Assembly: GCA_015060925.1 (NCBI GenBank)
Contig: SUXM01000002.1
Coordinates: 62,001-126,000 of the forward strand
Direction: 5' to 3'
DNA length: 64,000 nt
Origin: Parabacteroides distasonis
Lineage (GTDB): Bacteria > Bacteroidota > Bacteroidia > Bacteroidales > Tannerellaceae
Positions 17,517 to 28,500 of the stretch are shown here, piece by piece. The position numbers were made by a program, and so were the translations under genes. The notes beneath the pieces were generated by a model that worked only from the letters and a program-made list of their open reading frames with translations, did not search any database and was not told where the DNA came from. Each line of letters opens with the position of its first letter. Within the stretch, counting starts at the first letter, position 1.

Positions 17517-19514
17517 CTAATACCATTTCTCAAGAATCGGGTCTAAGTAGTTCCCTTTTTCCATCGGAAAACAACGTTTACGAATATCTGCTTTAATTTT
17601 AGTAACCATATCAGAACCTAATCCCAATAGATAAGACACTTTGGTTGTTTTTACTCCTAATCGTGTCAAACAACAAACACGTATTTCACGTTCGCTCAAT
17701 GGAGCTAACAGAGAAAGTTGTTCCACAAAACCGGGATATAAAAGCTTAAAACTATTCATAAACTCCATCCATTCCTGTTCACTCCATGGCTCCGAAGTAA
17801 CGATAGTCAAAGCTTTTCGTAAATAGAGGTTATTCTGAAGCAACATTTCTCGCCAATGTTCATATTTTCGGCATTTTCCTCGATATTGCTCCAATCGCTT
17901 TAATAACTCTTGATGAAGTGTCTCTCTTTCATTTTTCAACTCTTCAAATGAAACAATCCAAAATTCTTTTTCTTTTGTCAATTGCTTCAAATAGGTTTCT
18001 AATTGTTCCATCTGTTTCAATCGTTGGTTAGAGGTTATCAGAGCCTCCAACTGATTTTTTTGTTGATGAAGCAACTTCTCATTTTGTTCTAACATCCCCT
18101 TTTTCTCCAACAACAGCCGCTCTTTCTCTTCATACAGCCGGTTACGTTCTTGATCAATTTCGGCAAATTGTTCAATAGACTGTAATTGTTCCTCCTCCAA
18201 TAAGGCTATCCGTTTTTGAACATCTGTTAGTTTCTGACGGATTAGAACTAAACTTTTCTCTTTTTCTTTTATTACGTTTCGATTCTCTGATAGAGATTCT
18301 TGTAATTTATCCAACTGATATTGAATCTCACGATTTTGTTGTTTTTGTCGTTCCAACCGTTTGTGTAATACTATGTAAATCAACAAAGCTGTCACTATCG
18401 CTCCCAATCCGCCTATCGCCCAACTATAAGAACGTATTCGGGCAACATGTAACTGTCGGTTATGTCGGTTTTCTTGTCGTTCCTGTTTATATAATGCTTC
18501 CACCTTGGCCAATTGTTGCGGATTATAAACACGTTCGATGGAGTCACGCAGTAACAAATAACGTTCATTAGATAAATAAGCCTCCTGAAGGCTACCTTTT
18601 TGCGTATGAATCTTATATAACAATCTGTTCACACTGCATTGAATAGAAAGGTCTTCCCCTTTCAATGCCTTTTGGGCATAATATTGAGCGGAATCCAGCC
18701 GATGCAGTTTTTCATACAAATCTCCTATGGCATAATAACGAGAGGATAAAAAAGTTTCTCCTTCCATGTAAGACAATGCTTTTTTGTTCATATCCAAGGC
18801 CTTCTCATACTCTCCTTGTTCTTCATATAATACACCCAAAGAAGACAGCACATAAGGTTTCTGCGAATATACATTTCCCTGTTCTGCCAATTTCCATGCT
18901 TGATTCAAATAGAAAGAGGCACTGTCTAAACGGGTTAAAGCCAACATTCCATCTCCAATATTTCGTAATACACTTACTAATCCTATCGTATCTTGACACT
19001 GTAGATAGGCTTGATAAGCCTCTTTATAGTTTTTCAAGCTGTTTAATTTATCAAAATTTTCCCAATACAACGTTCCTAAATGGTTGCAAATTCGGGCTTG
19101 TAAAGGGTAGTCGGTTGTCTCTTGTACAAATTCTTTAGCCTTTAAATAGGCATCCAATGCCTCTTCTGAGAAATCCAAATCAGAAAGAACACGTCCTTTG
19201 CAATAATAGGCATGAGCTTTCCGATGAGGGTCTTCCTGTCCGGCAAAGTAACGGACAGCGATGTCGATGATTGAATCGGAGGTATGTTCCACATAGTTCT
19301 TATCCCGTGCCTGTGTCACCAACAAACACCATGTGGCATACTCCTCTATAGGTAGTTCCTCCGGGCTTTCTATTGATTCCAACAGCAGTTGTGAACTATC
19401 CGGTGAGTTGTTCATCAAGGATTCTGCCTTTTCCAACAACGGCATCACGGTTCGTTGCCGGCAACCCACTGCCAACAACAAAAAGAAAAGAAATATGTAG
19501 TATCTGCTTTTCAT
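17517..19514 (-). CDS. Membrane-anchored TPR regulator with C-terminal LuxR-like HTH
   Basis: A 665-residue protein of a type common in Bacteroidales. It has a lipoprotein-like signal (MKSRYYIFLFFLLLAVGC), tetratricopeptide repeats over about the first 330 residues, one transmembrane helix (WAIGGLGAIVTALLIYIVL) near residue 360, and a long coiled coil. The C-terminal helix-turn-helix region contains LSEREIRVCCLTRLGVKTTK. It probably senses an outside or periplasmic cue and acts on DNA. The ATG at 19514 gives a proper signal peptide, unlike the in-frame start at 19562. It lies upstream of the C10 protease operon on the same strand. Confidence 0.78.
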   Translation of the reverse strand: MKSRYYIFLFFLLLAVGCRQRTVMPLLEKAESLMNNSPDSSQLLLESIESPEELPIEEYATWCLLVTQARDKNYVEHTSDSIIDIAVRYFAGQEDPHRKAHAYYCKGRVLSDLDFSEEALDAYLKAKEFVQETTDYPLQARICNHLGTLYWENFDKLNSLKNYKEAYQAYLQCQDTIGLVSVLRNIGDGMLALTRLDSASFYLNQAWKLAEQGNVYSQKPYVLSSLGVLYEEQGEYEKALDMNKKALSYMEGETFLSSRYYAIGDLYEKLHRLDSAQYYAQKALKGEDLSIQCSVNRLLYKIHTQKGSLQEAYLSNERYLLLRDSIERVYNPQQLAKVEALYKQERQENRHNRQLHVARIRSYSWAIGGLGAIVTALLIYIVLHKRLERQKQQNREIQYQLDKLQESLSENRNVIKEKEKSLVLIRQKLTDVQKRIALLEEEQLQSIEQFAEIDQERNRLYEEKERLLLEKKGMLEQNEKLLHQQKNQLEALITSNQRLKQMEQLETYLKQLTKEKEFWIVSFEELKNERETLHQELLKRLEQYRGKCRKYEHWREMLLQNNLYLRKALTIVTSEPWSEQEWMEFMNSFKLLYPGFVEQLSLLAPLSEREIRVCCLTRLGVKTTKVSYLLGLGSDMVTKIKADIRKRCFPMEKGNYLDPILEKWY

Positions 19515-19590
19515 CCAAACAAATATAAGAATAATTATATTCAAATCAGATACCCCTGTCAAATTGTTTTAAGGCTATTAGGAGGGGTTG

Positions 19591-19656
19591 AAAATTACCT
19601 CGGACTTAAGTTGGGATTACCTCCGATGTATTTTCAATTACATCCGAGGTAATTTT
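19591..19656. repeat. Overlapping inverted repeats with alternative pairings
   Basis: A perfect 14-base inverted repeat (19591-19604 with 19643-19656, core ATTACCTCGGA) encloses a second one (19616-19630 with 19639-19653, one mismatch, core ATTACCTCCGATGTA). The right-hand arm is shared, so only one hairpin can form at a time. Its end also overlaps the next terminator hairpin by five bases. Confidence 0.7.
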
Positions 19657-19703
19657 ATCTCCCTGCCCAGAGAAAAAAATTTTCATAGGCAGGAAGATAA
19701 AAT
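19652..19703 (-). terminator. Long hairpin after the GH92 gene
   Basis: Sixteen-base arms (19652-19667 and 19688-19703, one mismatch) with an inner GAAAA/TTTTC pairing. It sits four bases from the GH92 stop and is closely related to the hairpin at 58223-58266. Confidence 0.7.
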
Positions 19704-19706
19704 TTC

Positions 19707-22022
19707 TTATTTACCCCACTCCTCATTAGGCTTGTCTGATACAACCAATTCCAATACTCCACCTTTCATAATCTCTTGATAATCGATATAACATTTAGTA
19801 TACGGTTGCCCATTCCATTTAGCAGATTGGATATAGGTGTTTGTCTCGGATTGCCCCGGAGCTGTTATCACAAACTGTTTGCCGTTACCGACCTCCACTA
19901 CTACCCGATCGAACGATGGAGTAAACAGTTCCATGCGTGTATCCCCCGGACACACCGGATGCATACCGATAGAGGCCAACACATACCATGCAGACATCTG
20001 TCCGACATCTTCATTTCCGACCAACCCTTTGACCCCATTCTTATAGGCATGTTGACAAATGAATCGTGCCCAATATTGTGTCTTCCAAGGTTGTCCCAAC
20101 CGATTATAAAGGAACGGCACATGGTGTACAGGCTCATTGGCATGGTTGTAATACGGATTCCAAAGAAAATGGGAAGGCGTATGAGCAAACATCTCATCCA
20201 ATTCTGCCAAGGCCTGCTCTTTTCCTCCCATCAACTGAACCAACCCCTCAATATCATGTGGGACAAACCACCCTTGTTGAAACGGATTCGACTCCGCACA
20301 TCCATACGATTCTTTCAACCGGCCCTCTTCCGGCCAAGGCAGAAAGTAACCTTTCTCGTCTTTCGGACGAAAACTCCGCTTTTCCAAGTCATAGATATTT
20401 CGATAAGACAAAGCTAATTCACGATATTTCTTCTCCTCTTCAGTTTTACCCAACGCTTTGGCCAACTCTGCCATACACCATTCCGTATAAGCATATTCCA
20501 ATGTTTCGGATATGGAATTGGGGACAAACCCTAAAGGGGCATTCCCAAACAGATCAGAAGTTCGATCTGCCACTTTCCAAGCCTTCTCTATGTCGTATGA
20601 GCGGATCCCCTTCTTGTAAGCATCCACCAACACCGAAATGGCCGGGTTTCCCACCATACAACCACTATAGGCATTCAGGAATTCCCAACGCTCGAGGTAA
20701 TTGTTTCCACTCTCTTCCGCCAAAAGCAATAGTGAATTAAGTATGTCGTGAATCACATCCGGACGGATAATTGTCAATAAAGGCATCTCACTCCTAAAGA
20801 CATCCCAACCACTGAATATGGTTCGCTTTTGGAACGCTACGGTCTCATGTACCTGTTTGTCTCCACCAATATATTTTCCATCCACATCCGCATAAAGACG
20901 AGGGTCAATCATCGTGCGGTATAATGCCGTATAGAAAATCACCTTCTTCTCTTCGTCTGTCGTTTCCACATGGATCTTAGAGAGAGCCTCGTCCCATCTC
21001 TTCCGGTTTTCATCCAATGTCCGGTCAAAATCCCAGTGGGAAATCTCTGCCTCTAAGTTCTTCTTGGCTCCCTCCTCACTAACAAAGGAGATTCCCGCCT
21101 TCATCTGTACGCTTTCATCCTGTTCCGTTTCAAACTCTGTAAAGAAACCAATATGTTCGCCTGCAAATTCTCGAACATTCTCATGTATCTGTGCTTGGGC
21201 GACCAGCTCTTGAAAGGCTTTGCTTTGAACAAACTGACGCTTCCGTTCCTGGCCATCAGGTATGTCCACCGACCAAACGCCATATCTTTTCAACGGTTTA
21301 GAGAATTGGGCATAGAAATAGACCACATAATCCGCTTTACCGGCACCATTTCCCCAACCGCCCCCTTCGGGCGTACAGACCATTTTCCCGGTAATCGTAT
21401 GGTCATCTACCACCTTTACCTCCTGCCAAGTCGATGAGCCGCCAACACGTCTTGCCAAATCAATCTGAATACGAGATTGCTCATGTTTTGGATAGGTAAA
21501 CCGCAGGAAACCGCTGTGAGGAGCAACTGTCGCTTCGGCTTTGATTCCATAGTCGGTCAACTGTACTGCATAATATCCGGCTTTTGCCTGTTCGCTCTCC
21601 TTGTCATACCGAGAGCGGTAACCACCATCCGGTTCAGACAATTTACCAGAGTTGGTTTGAAGCTTTCCGACAGTCGGCATCACCAAAAAATTACCTAAGT
21701 CCCCATACCAGCCGATGCCACTCATTTGGGTAAAGGCAAATCCCTCTATGCTCCGGTGCTCATCACTATAGCCGGAACCATTGTCCCCTCCGGTTATCGT
21801 ATTCGGGCTTAACTGCACCAGTCCAAACGGAGAAGTTGCTCCCGGAATGGTTTTGCCTAACCCATGCGAAGCACCCGCATCCTTAGTATTGGTACTTGCA
21901 CCGATGAAAGGATTGACATACGTATGCTTCTTCTGTCCTTCTTTCTTATCTATGGTAGAGCAGGCTGTTAACAAAGGGAACACCAACAGCCAAACAGCAA
22001 AAGTGTAAAAAGTTTTTTTCAT
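19707..22022 (-). CDS. GH92 family alpha-mannosidase, lipoprotein
   Basis: A 771-residue GH92 exo-alpha-mannosidase, calcium dependent, acting on mannose-capped N-glycans or mannan. The lipoprotein signal MKKTFYTFAVWLLVFPLLTAC supports the 22022 start over an in-frame ATG at 22052. Family motifs are YVNPFIGAS, SPFGLVQLSP, FSGWDVFRSEMPL, HANEPVHHVPFLY, and GNEDVGQMSAWYVL with the catalytic-base acids. It has GNED-V where the other GH92 in this window (46765-49083) has GNDD-C, so linkage specificity may differ. A terminator separates it from the upstream Tricorn-like gene. Confidence 0.92.
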   Translation of the reverse strand: MKKTFYTFAVWLLVFPLLTACSTIDKKEGQKKHTYVNPFIGASTNTKDAGASHGLGKTIPGATSPFGLVQLSPNTITGGDNGSGYSDEHRSIEGFAFTQMSGIGWYGDLGNFLVMPTVGKLQTNSGKLSEPDGGYRSRYDKESEQAKAGYYAVQLTDYGIKAEATVAPHSGFLRFTYPKHEQSRIQIDLARRVGGSSTWQEVKVVDDHTITGKMVCTPEGGGWGNGAGKADYVVYFYAQFSKPLKRYGVWSVDIPDGQERKRQFVQSKAFQELVAQAQIHENVREFAGEHIGFFTEFETEQDESVQMKAGISFVSEEGAKKNLEAEISHWDFDRTLDENRKRWDEALSKIHVETTDEEKKVIFYTALYRTMIDPRLYADVDGKYIGGDKQVHETVAFQKRTIFSGWDVFRSEMPLLTIIRPDVIHDILNSLLLLAEESGNNYLERWEFLNAYSGCMVGNPAISVLVDAYKKGIRSYDIEKAWKVADRTSDLFGNAPLGFVPNSISETLEYAYTEWCMAELAKALGKTEEEKKYRELALSYRNIYDLEKRSFRPKDEKGYFLPWPEEGRLKESYGCAESNPFQQGWFVPHDIEGLVQLMGGKEQALAELDEMFAHTPSHFLWNPYYNHANEPVHHVPFLYNRLGQPWKTQYWARFICQHAYKNGVKGLVGNEDVGQMSAWYVLASIGMHPVCPGDTRMELFTPSFDRVVVEVGNGKQFVITAPGQSETNTYIQSAKWNGQPYTKCYIDYQEIMKGGVLELVVSDKPNEEWGK

Positions 22023-22040
22023 ATAAACAGATATTAAAAA

Positions 22041-22072
22041 CAGCCCATACATCCAAAAATATGTATGGGCTG
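22041..22072 (-). terminator. Intrinsic terminator of the minus-strand Tricorn-like gene
   Basis: Perfect 12-base arms (22041-22052 and 22061-22072), followed on the minus strand by a T-run. Confidence 0.85.
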
Positions 22073-22096
22073 TAAAGATAAGAATAATTCTAAAAT

Positions 22097-25000
22097 TTAT
22101 TTATTCCAAACTCTTGGGGCAGGAACTCCCGGAAGAGCCTTACGGTTCTTCAACTCTTTCATGACCTCTTCGATGGCACGGTTCAACTGTTGGTCTTCTC
22201 CGTTCCACTCTTTAATCGGGTCATTATCTATCAGAATATCAGGATCAACCCCATGATTTTCAATAATCCATTCACCTTTCTTCGGATCATAACTGGTAAA
22301 GAAGGGGACACGAATGTCTGTCCCATCCATATAAGGCAGAGATCCACTGATACCGACAATGCCACCCCATGTATGTGTACCGATCAACTTACCTAATCCC
22401 AATGCTCGGAATCCCCATGGGAACAGGTCGCCATCAGATGCTGAATATTTATTGATCAAACAAACCTTTGGTCCAACCTGTACAGCATCAGGAACCGTTC
22501 CGATACGAGAAGATCCCCGGCGCATGGTCAAACGGTAAGGTTCACGTGAGAGACGTTCCAAAATCATTGGCGAAACATTTCCTCCACCGTTTGCACGGTC
22601 ATCAATGATCAATCCCTCTTTATCCAACTGCGGATAGAAATAACGAGCAAATTCATTCAAACCATCCGGCCCCATGTCCGGGATATAGATATACCCGATT
22701 TTACCATTCGATGCCTGATCGACCTTTTTGATATTGTCCTGTATCCAATTATAATGATACAACGAATACTCCTCATCCAACGGGGTAATCACAATCTTCC
22801 GAGCACCAGCCAACTGCGGTTTACTATTCAATGAGATTTCAGTCAAGACATTGGCTTTTCCCACTAATAAAGCATACATATCCTTGACACTATTCGTAGG
22901 AACTCCATCTATTGCCACAATATATTCACCCACTTTTGCTTCTATACCCGGCTCAGTCAGAGGTGAACGTAACTTTTTACTCCAAGATGCACCCGGTAAA
23001 ATCTTCTCCAAACGGAAGAAACCACTTTTATCACGAGAGATCTCAGCTCCCAACAAACCGGTAGGGATACGCTCCGGAGTTTCCATTTCTCCCGGATTCA
23101 CATAGGCATGGCCACAATTCAATTCGCCAATCATTTCACCAATGATGTAATTCAAATCCAAACGGGTTTTCACATGAGGCAGTAAAGCTGCATATTTCGC
23201 TTTCATCTTCTTCCAATCGACCCCATGCATGTTTTCCAAATAGAAGCCATCACGAAAAGCACGCCAAGCCTCATCGAAAATCTGTGCCCACTCTTTCGAA
23301 TAGTCAACCGTAATCTGCATATTAGAAAGATCAACCGATTCATCCAAATGTACCTTTCCGGCAGGGATATCCTTTACATAAAGCGTTCTTCCTTTGGAGA
23401 ATATCGCTTTCTTACTACCCGGAGCAACCGTCATCATAGCGCCATTTGCAACCACATCCTCCTTCTGTTTATTTAAATCATACGCATAAGTGCCACCCCG
23501 TTTCCAATAATAGACCTTCTTGCCGTCAGAGTAGATATTTCTAAAGAAAGAGGGTTCAACAGGAAGTTTGACGATACGTTCTGTTATACCTTCCGGATCA
23601 AAGGATACAGAAACAGACGCTTTTACCTCTTTCTGTTCCGGTTTGCCCACTTTACCTTCTTCTTTCTTTGTTGTTACTTCTGCATCTTTACCCATAAAAG
23701 GAGAAGGGGTCTCTTTTGACAGCAAAGCCAAATAAAGCCCGTTCATATTGTTATATACATGATTCCATTCCAACGAACCATAAGTCGGATTAAAGTCGCG
23801 CGCAGAGGTAAAAATCAAATACTTGCCATCTGTACTAAAGACAGGAGAAGAGGAATCATACCATTTGTCCGTTACCGGATACTCTCTCTTTTCATCCAAG
23901 TTATACACATAAACGATATTATGATCATTCTCTGCAGCACGAGTATAGGTCAACCATTTACTATCCGGAGAAAAAGCGACTCCGCGTGGTTCACCTATCG
24001 GGTCTTGCCACAAAGTCATTACCTGCTTAGAATCTACATCTATCAGATTCAAGCGGTTCTTTCGATCTGTATAAATAATCTTCTTGGCATCCGGGCTCCA
24101 TACCAAGCTACGAATGTAGGTCGTATTACGTTTGGTCAATTGAACCGGCTCGCCTCCTGTTGCCTCTTGCAAATACAGCTCTGTCTCACCTGTCTGGTCA
24201 GAGATATAAGCGATATACTTGCCATCCGGCGACCATTTCGCACCCCGTTCATGTGCACCGGGAGTACGAGTGATATTTTTAGTCACTCCTTTTTCTACCG
24301 GCACATTGAAAACTTCTCCACGAGCCGTTACGGCCAACCGTTTACCGTCAGGCGAAAGACTGGAAGCTGTCACATAATTCGCTCCGTTCTTTATCTCCTT
24401 ACGGGCATAAATATTATCTGAAGCCAAAGTGATATTGATCTTTTCCGGTCTCTTGGCTGTTGCATCCATTTTATAAATGTATCCACCATTCTCAAAAACA
24501 ATCATATTTCCATTTGCACTTGGGAACTTGATATCATACTCCGTAAAGTTTGTCACCTTATTAATCTCTTTCGTCCGTGTATTATAGACAAATAGATTCA
24601 TCGTCCGGTCACGATCTGACAAGAAAAAGATCTCATCCCCAATCCACATCGGGATAATATCTTGTGCTTCATGATTCGTGATATTTTCCACCTGTTGCTT
24701 CTCCGGATTATAAATCCATATATCGTCAGCCATACCGCCTTTATAGTATTTCCATGTACGAAACTCACGCATCACCCGATTATAGGCCAACTGCTTTCCG
24801 TCCGGTGAATAACTACAGAACCCTCCTTCCGGAAGAGGAATAACCTCTGACAAACCTCCCTCTTTATCTACAGTATAAAGTTTACCGGTAAAACCGTCAC
24901 TGATACGATTACGATAAATAATCCGCTTCCCGTCTGGAGTCCAGTTCATCACCATATTATTCGGCCCCATCCGGTCACCCAAGTCATCTCGGGCATTTGT

Positions 25001-25324
25001 TGCTGTATAGGTCACTCGCAAAGGTTCACCACCAGTAGCCGGAACAGTATAAACTTCAGTATTCCCATCATACTGTCCGGTAAAAGCGATAACCTTCCCA
25101 TCCGGAGAAAAACGAGGAAACATCTCATAACCAACATGCGAAGTCAACCGCTGTGCTTCACCTCCCTTTATTGAAACCTTATAAAGATCTCCTGCATACG
25201 AGAATACAATGTCATCTCCATTTGTTGCCGGGAACCGCAACAAACGAGCTTCCGTATTCGCTGCATCTATCACAAAAGAAAACCCTGTCAAGAACAGGAA
25301 TGAAAGAACTAATGCTTTTTTCAT
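22097..25324 (-). CDS. Tricorn-like S41 protease with TolB-type propellers, copy 1
   Basis: A 1075-residue exported protein with a signal peptide (MKKALVLSFLFLTGFSFVIDA). WD40/TolB-like propeller repeats (SPDGK, WSPDGKYIAYIS) cover roughly residues 30-540. Then come a charged linker, the Tricorn core with its His in MIGELNCGHAYVNP, a PDZ-like part, and the S41 domain with DDRANGGGNV and YSASDGDLFPWG. The Ser-Asp-Gly-Asp of archaeal Tricorn is kept, so it should be an active peptidase trimming oligopeptides in the periplasm. A paralogue of identical length is encoded divergently next to it. Confidence 0.9.
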   Translation of the reverse strand: MKKALVLSFLFLTGFSFVIDAANTEARLLRFPATNGDDIVFSYAGDLYKVSIKGGEAQRLTSHVGYEMFPRFSPDGKVIAFTGQYDGNTEVYTVPATGGEPLRVTYTATNARDDLGDRMGPNNMVMNWTPDGKRIIYRNRISDGFTGKLYTVDKEGGLSEVIPLPEGGFCSYSPDGKQLAYNRVMREFRTWKYYKGGMADDIWIYNPEKQQVENITNHEAQDIIPMWIGDEIFFLSDRDRTMNLFVYNTRTKEINKVTNFTEYDIKFPSANGNMIVFENGGYIYKMDATAKRPEKINITLASDNIYARKEIKNGANYVTASSLSPDGKRLAVTARGEVFNVPVEKGVTKNITRTPGAHERGAKWSPDGKYIAYISDQTGETELYLQEATGGEPVQLTKRNTTYIRSLVWSPDAKKIIYTDRKNRLNLIDVDSKQVMTLWQDPIGEPRGVAFSPDSKWLTYTRAAENDHNIVYVYNLDEKREYPVTDKWYDSSSPVFSTDGKYLIFTSARDFNPTYGSLEWNHVYNNMNGLYLALLSKETPSPFMGKDAEVTTKKEEGKVGKPEQKEVKASVSVSFDPEGITERIVKLPVEPSFFRNIYSDGKKVYYWKRGGTYAYDLNKQKEDVVANGAMMTVAPGSKKAIFSKGRTLYVKDIPAGKVHLDESVDLSNMQITVDYSKEWAQIFDEAWRAFRDGFYLENMHGVDWKKMKAKYAALLPHVKTRLDLNYIIGEMIGELNCGHAYVNPGEMETPERIPTGLLGAEISRDKSGFFRLEKILPGASWSKKLRSPLTEPGIEAKVGEYIVAIDGVPTNSVKDMYALLVGKANVLTEISLNSKPQLAGARKIVITPLDEEYSLYHYNWIQDNIKKVDQASNGKIGYIYIPDMGPDGLNEFARYFYPQLDKEGLIIDDRANGGGNVSPMILERLSREPYRLTMRRGSSRIGTVPDAVQVGPKVCLINKYSASDGDLFPWGFRALGLGKLIGTHTWGGIVGISGSLPYMDGTDIRVPFFTSYDPKKGEWIIENHGVDPDILIDNDPIKEWNGEDQQLNRAIEEVMKELKNRKALPGVPAPRVWNK

Positions 25325-25480
25325 ATTCTATTTCTATATTTATTTAATATCGGCAAAGACCGGAAAACAGATTAATGGACAGAAACCATAAAAAAACAGG
25401 GAGATTATATTTCTATATGAAGAGGTAACCTCGATAACCTGCAGCATATATATACATATAACCTCCCACAATCTGGAAGA

Positions 25481-25488
25481 CAAAAATA
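25481..25488 (-). promoter_or_regulatory. -7 promoter box of Tricorn-like copy 1
   Basis: Minus-strand TATTTTTG lies in the 254-base divergent gap and gives a leader of about 150 bases. No gene is seen in this gap. A TATCTTTA box just before 25579 may serve the plus-strand copy. Confidence 0.45.
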
Positions 25489-25578
25489 GAAAGAATAATA
25501 TAAGAGCCAAAGGATTAATATTATTTTTCCATAATAAACAGAAAACGTATCTTTATCCCCCAAAAAGAAAAAACACCT

Positions 25579-28500
25579 ATGAAAATTCTACTCATTTTAA
25601 TTACAGCATGGTTCTCTGCAATCCATTTATTTGCGGAAACCCCTTTATGGATGCGCTATCCGGCCATCTCACCTAACGGAGAATGGATCGCTTTTACCTA
25701 CAAAGGAGATATTTATACTGTCTCTTCGGCAGGAGGAAAGGCCAACCAATTAACGACTCATCCTTCACACGACACCCGCCCGGTTTGGTCTCCTGACGGA
25801 AACAAACTTGTCTTTGCATCCGACAGAAACGGGAACTTCGACCTTTTTGTAATCCAGAAAGAGGGAGGTTTACCTAAACAATTAACAACCCATTCGGCAA
25901 ATGAATATCCAGAGACATTCAGTGACAACAAACATATACTCTATTCGGCATCTATCCAACAAGATGCTAAAGACAGCCAATTCCCCTCTTCCCAATTCCC
26001 ACAAATTTACCAGGTCAGTGTGGAAGGAGGCCGTCCTCTCCTTTACTCTTCTTTAGCCATGCAAAGTCTGGCATTCAATAAAGGAAGAGACAAGTTGCTT
26101 TACCAAGACATGAAAGGATATGAGGATTATTGGCGTAAACACCACCAGTCTGCAATCACGCGCGATATTTGGTTATGTACGACTACTCCCCCACGCACTT
26201 ATCAAAAGATTACCTCCTTTCATGGAGAAGACCGTAACCCGATTTGGGCAATAGATGGTTCCGGATTCTATTATCTAAGCGAAGAGAAAGGGAGTTTCAA
26301 TATCTTTAAGAAATCATTTACAGAAGAGAACAGTCGGCAAATCACGAACCATACCACCCATCCTGTCCGTTTCTTGACATCGGACAATAACGGGACTTTA
26401 TGTTATAGCTATAACGGAGAGATTTATACCCTCAAAGAGAAGGGGAACTCCCAGAAAGTTCGTGTCCAAATTATTTCAGATCAGATAGAGAACGAGCTGA
26501 TACACCAACTAAAGACCAATGGGGCTACCGACATTGCTGTCTCTCCAAATGAGAAAGAGGTCGCATTTATTGTCCGAGGAGATGTCTATGTTACCTCTGT
26601 CGAATATGAAACAACCAAACAAATCACCAACACCCCTCAACAAGAACGTGACATCGACTTTAGCCCGGACGGCCGTTCGCTTGTTTACTCCTCCGAGAGA
26701 GAAACGACATGGGGCATTTACCAAAGCAGCCTTGTCCGCAAAAAGGATACCTATTTCACCTACGCCCAAGAGATCAAAGAAGAGGTTTTAGTGGCAAGCG
26801 GCCAAACCTCTTTTTACCCCACATACTCTCCGGATGGGAAAGAGGTTGCCTTCCTCGAAAACCGTACAACCCTACGTGTCATCAATCTAAAGAACAAGAA
26901 GGTTCGGACTGTTTTGGATGGGAAATATAACTATTCCTATTCGGATGGAGACCAACAATATCAATGGTCACCGGATAGCAAATGGTTCCTTGCCAAATAC
27001 ATTGCCGTTGGAGGCTGGAACAATACGGATATCGTGTTGGTTAAAGCCGATGGAAGTGGCGAAATGACCAACTTAACCGAAAGCGGTTATTCCGATGGAA
27101 ATGCCAAATGGGTATTAGATGGTAAAGCGATGATCTGGGCTTCTGATCGTGCCGGCTATCGTAGCCACGGAAGTTGGGGTGCGGAAGATGATATTTACAT
27201 CATGTTCTTTGACGCGGAGGCGTATGATAAGTTCCGCTTCTCTAAAGAAGAACAAGCGTTGTTTGACGAAGAAGAGAAGGAGAAGAATAAAGAGAAGAAA
27301 AAAGAGGGAAAAGAGGATAAGAAAGAAAAAGAAGAAGACAAACCGGTTACTCCTCTTCAATTTGATTTGGAGAACCGTAAAGACCGTGTGATACGTCTGA
27401 CAGTCAACTCCTCTTTCTTAGGGGATGCCGTACTTACTTCCAAAGGAGACAAACTGTATTATTGTGCCTCATTTGAAGGAGGTTATGATTTATGGGAACA
27501 TAACTTAAAGGAGAAAACAACCAAACTGTTAATCAAAGGTGTGGGAGGCGGTTCTATGCACCCGGATAAGAAGGGAGAAAATATCTACTTGGTTTCAAGG
27601 GGACAACTGAAGAAGATTGAGATAAAAGACAGCAAAACCAAATCCATTGCTTTCAAAGCCGACTTCAACTACCAACCGGCCAAAGAGCGTGCATACATCT
27701 TCAACCATGCTTGGCGTCAGGTAGCAGATAAGTTTTACGACCCGAAAATCCATGGTATTGACTGGGATGGATACAAGAAAGCGTATGAGAAGTTCCTCCC
27801 TCATATCAACAACAATTACGATTTCTCTGAAATGCTGGGCGAAATGTTAGGCGAATTAAACGGTTCCCATACCGGAGCACGTTATCGTCCTGCCTCTACT
27901 ACCCCGGCAACAGCCTGTTTAGGGGCTTTCTTTGACAACAGTTACAACGGCGATGGCCTGAAGATCGAAGAAATCATCGCCAAAGGACCGCTTACCCAAG
28001 CCAAATCAAAAATAACGGCAGGCTGTATCATTGAGGAAATCAACGGTTCAAAAATCAAAGCTAATGAAGATTATTACCCGCTGCTAAAAGGGAAAGCGGA
28101 TAAGAAAGTCTTGCTTTCCGTCTATAACCCGATGACAAAAGAGCGTTTTGAAGAACAGGTCAAACCAATCACGTATAGTACTTTATCCTCTCTCTTATAC
28201 AAACGTTGGATAGAGCAAAAGCGTCAAATGGTGGATAAACTTTCTAACGGAAAGATAGGTTACGTGCATGTCAAAGCGATGGATAGCCCCAGTTTCCGGG
28301 AGGTTTATTCGGAATTGTTAGGTCGTTGCCGTAACAAAGAGGCGGTGATAGTGGATACCCGGCATAATGGCGGTGGTTGGTTACATGATGATTTGGCAAC
28401 TCTTCTGAGCGGCAAACAATATGCCAAATTTACCCCACGCGGACAGTTCATCGGAAACGAGCCGTACAACAAATGGATAAAACCATCATGCGTGTTAGTC

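Noticed and set aside
19776-20417. 213-codon open frame on the plus strand inside the GH92 gene
   Set aside because: It is antisense to a well-supported GH92 coding sequence, has no signal or domain, and reflects codon bias of the real gene.
23759-24421. 220-codon plus-strand frame within the Tricorn-like gene
   Set aside because: Antisense shadow of clear propeller repeats; no promoter or recognisable protein features.
27149-27391. Lys/Arg-rich 80-codon frame overlapping the second Tricorn gene
   Set aside because: Caused by reading the Lys/Glu-rich linker in another frame; low complexity.
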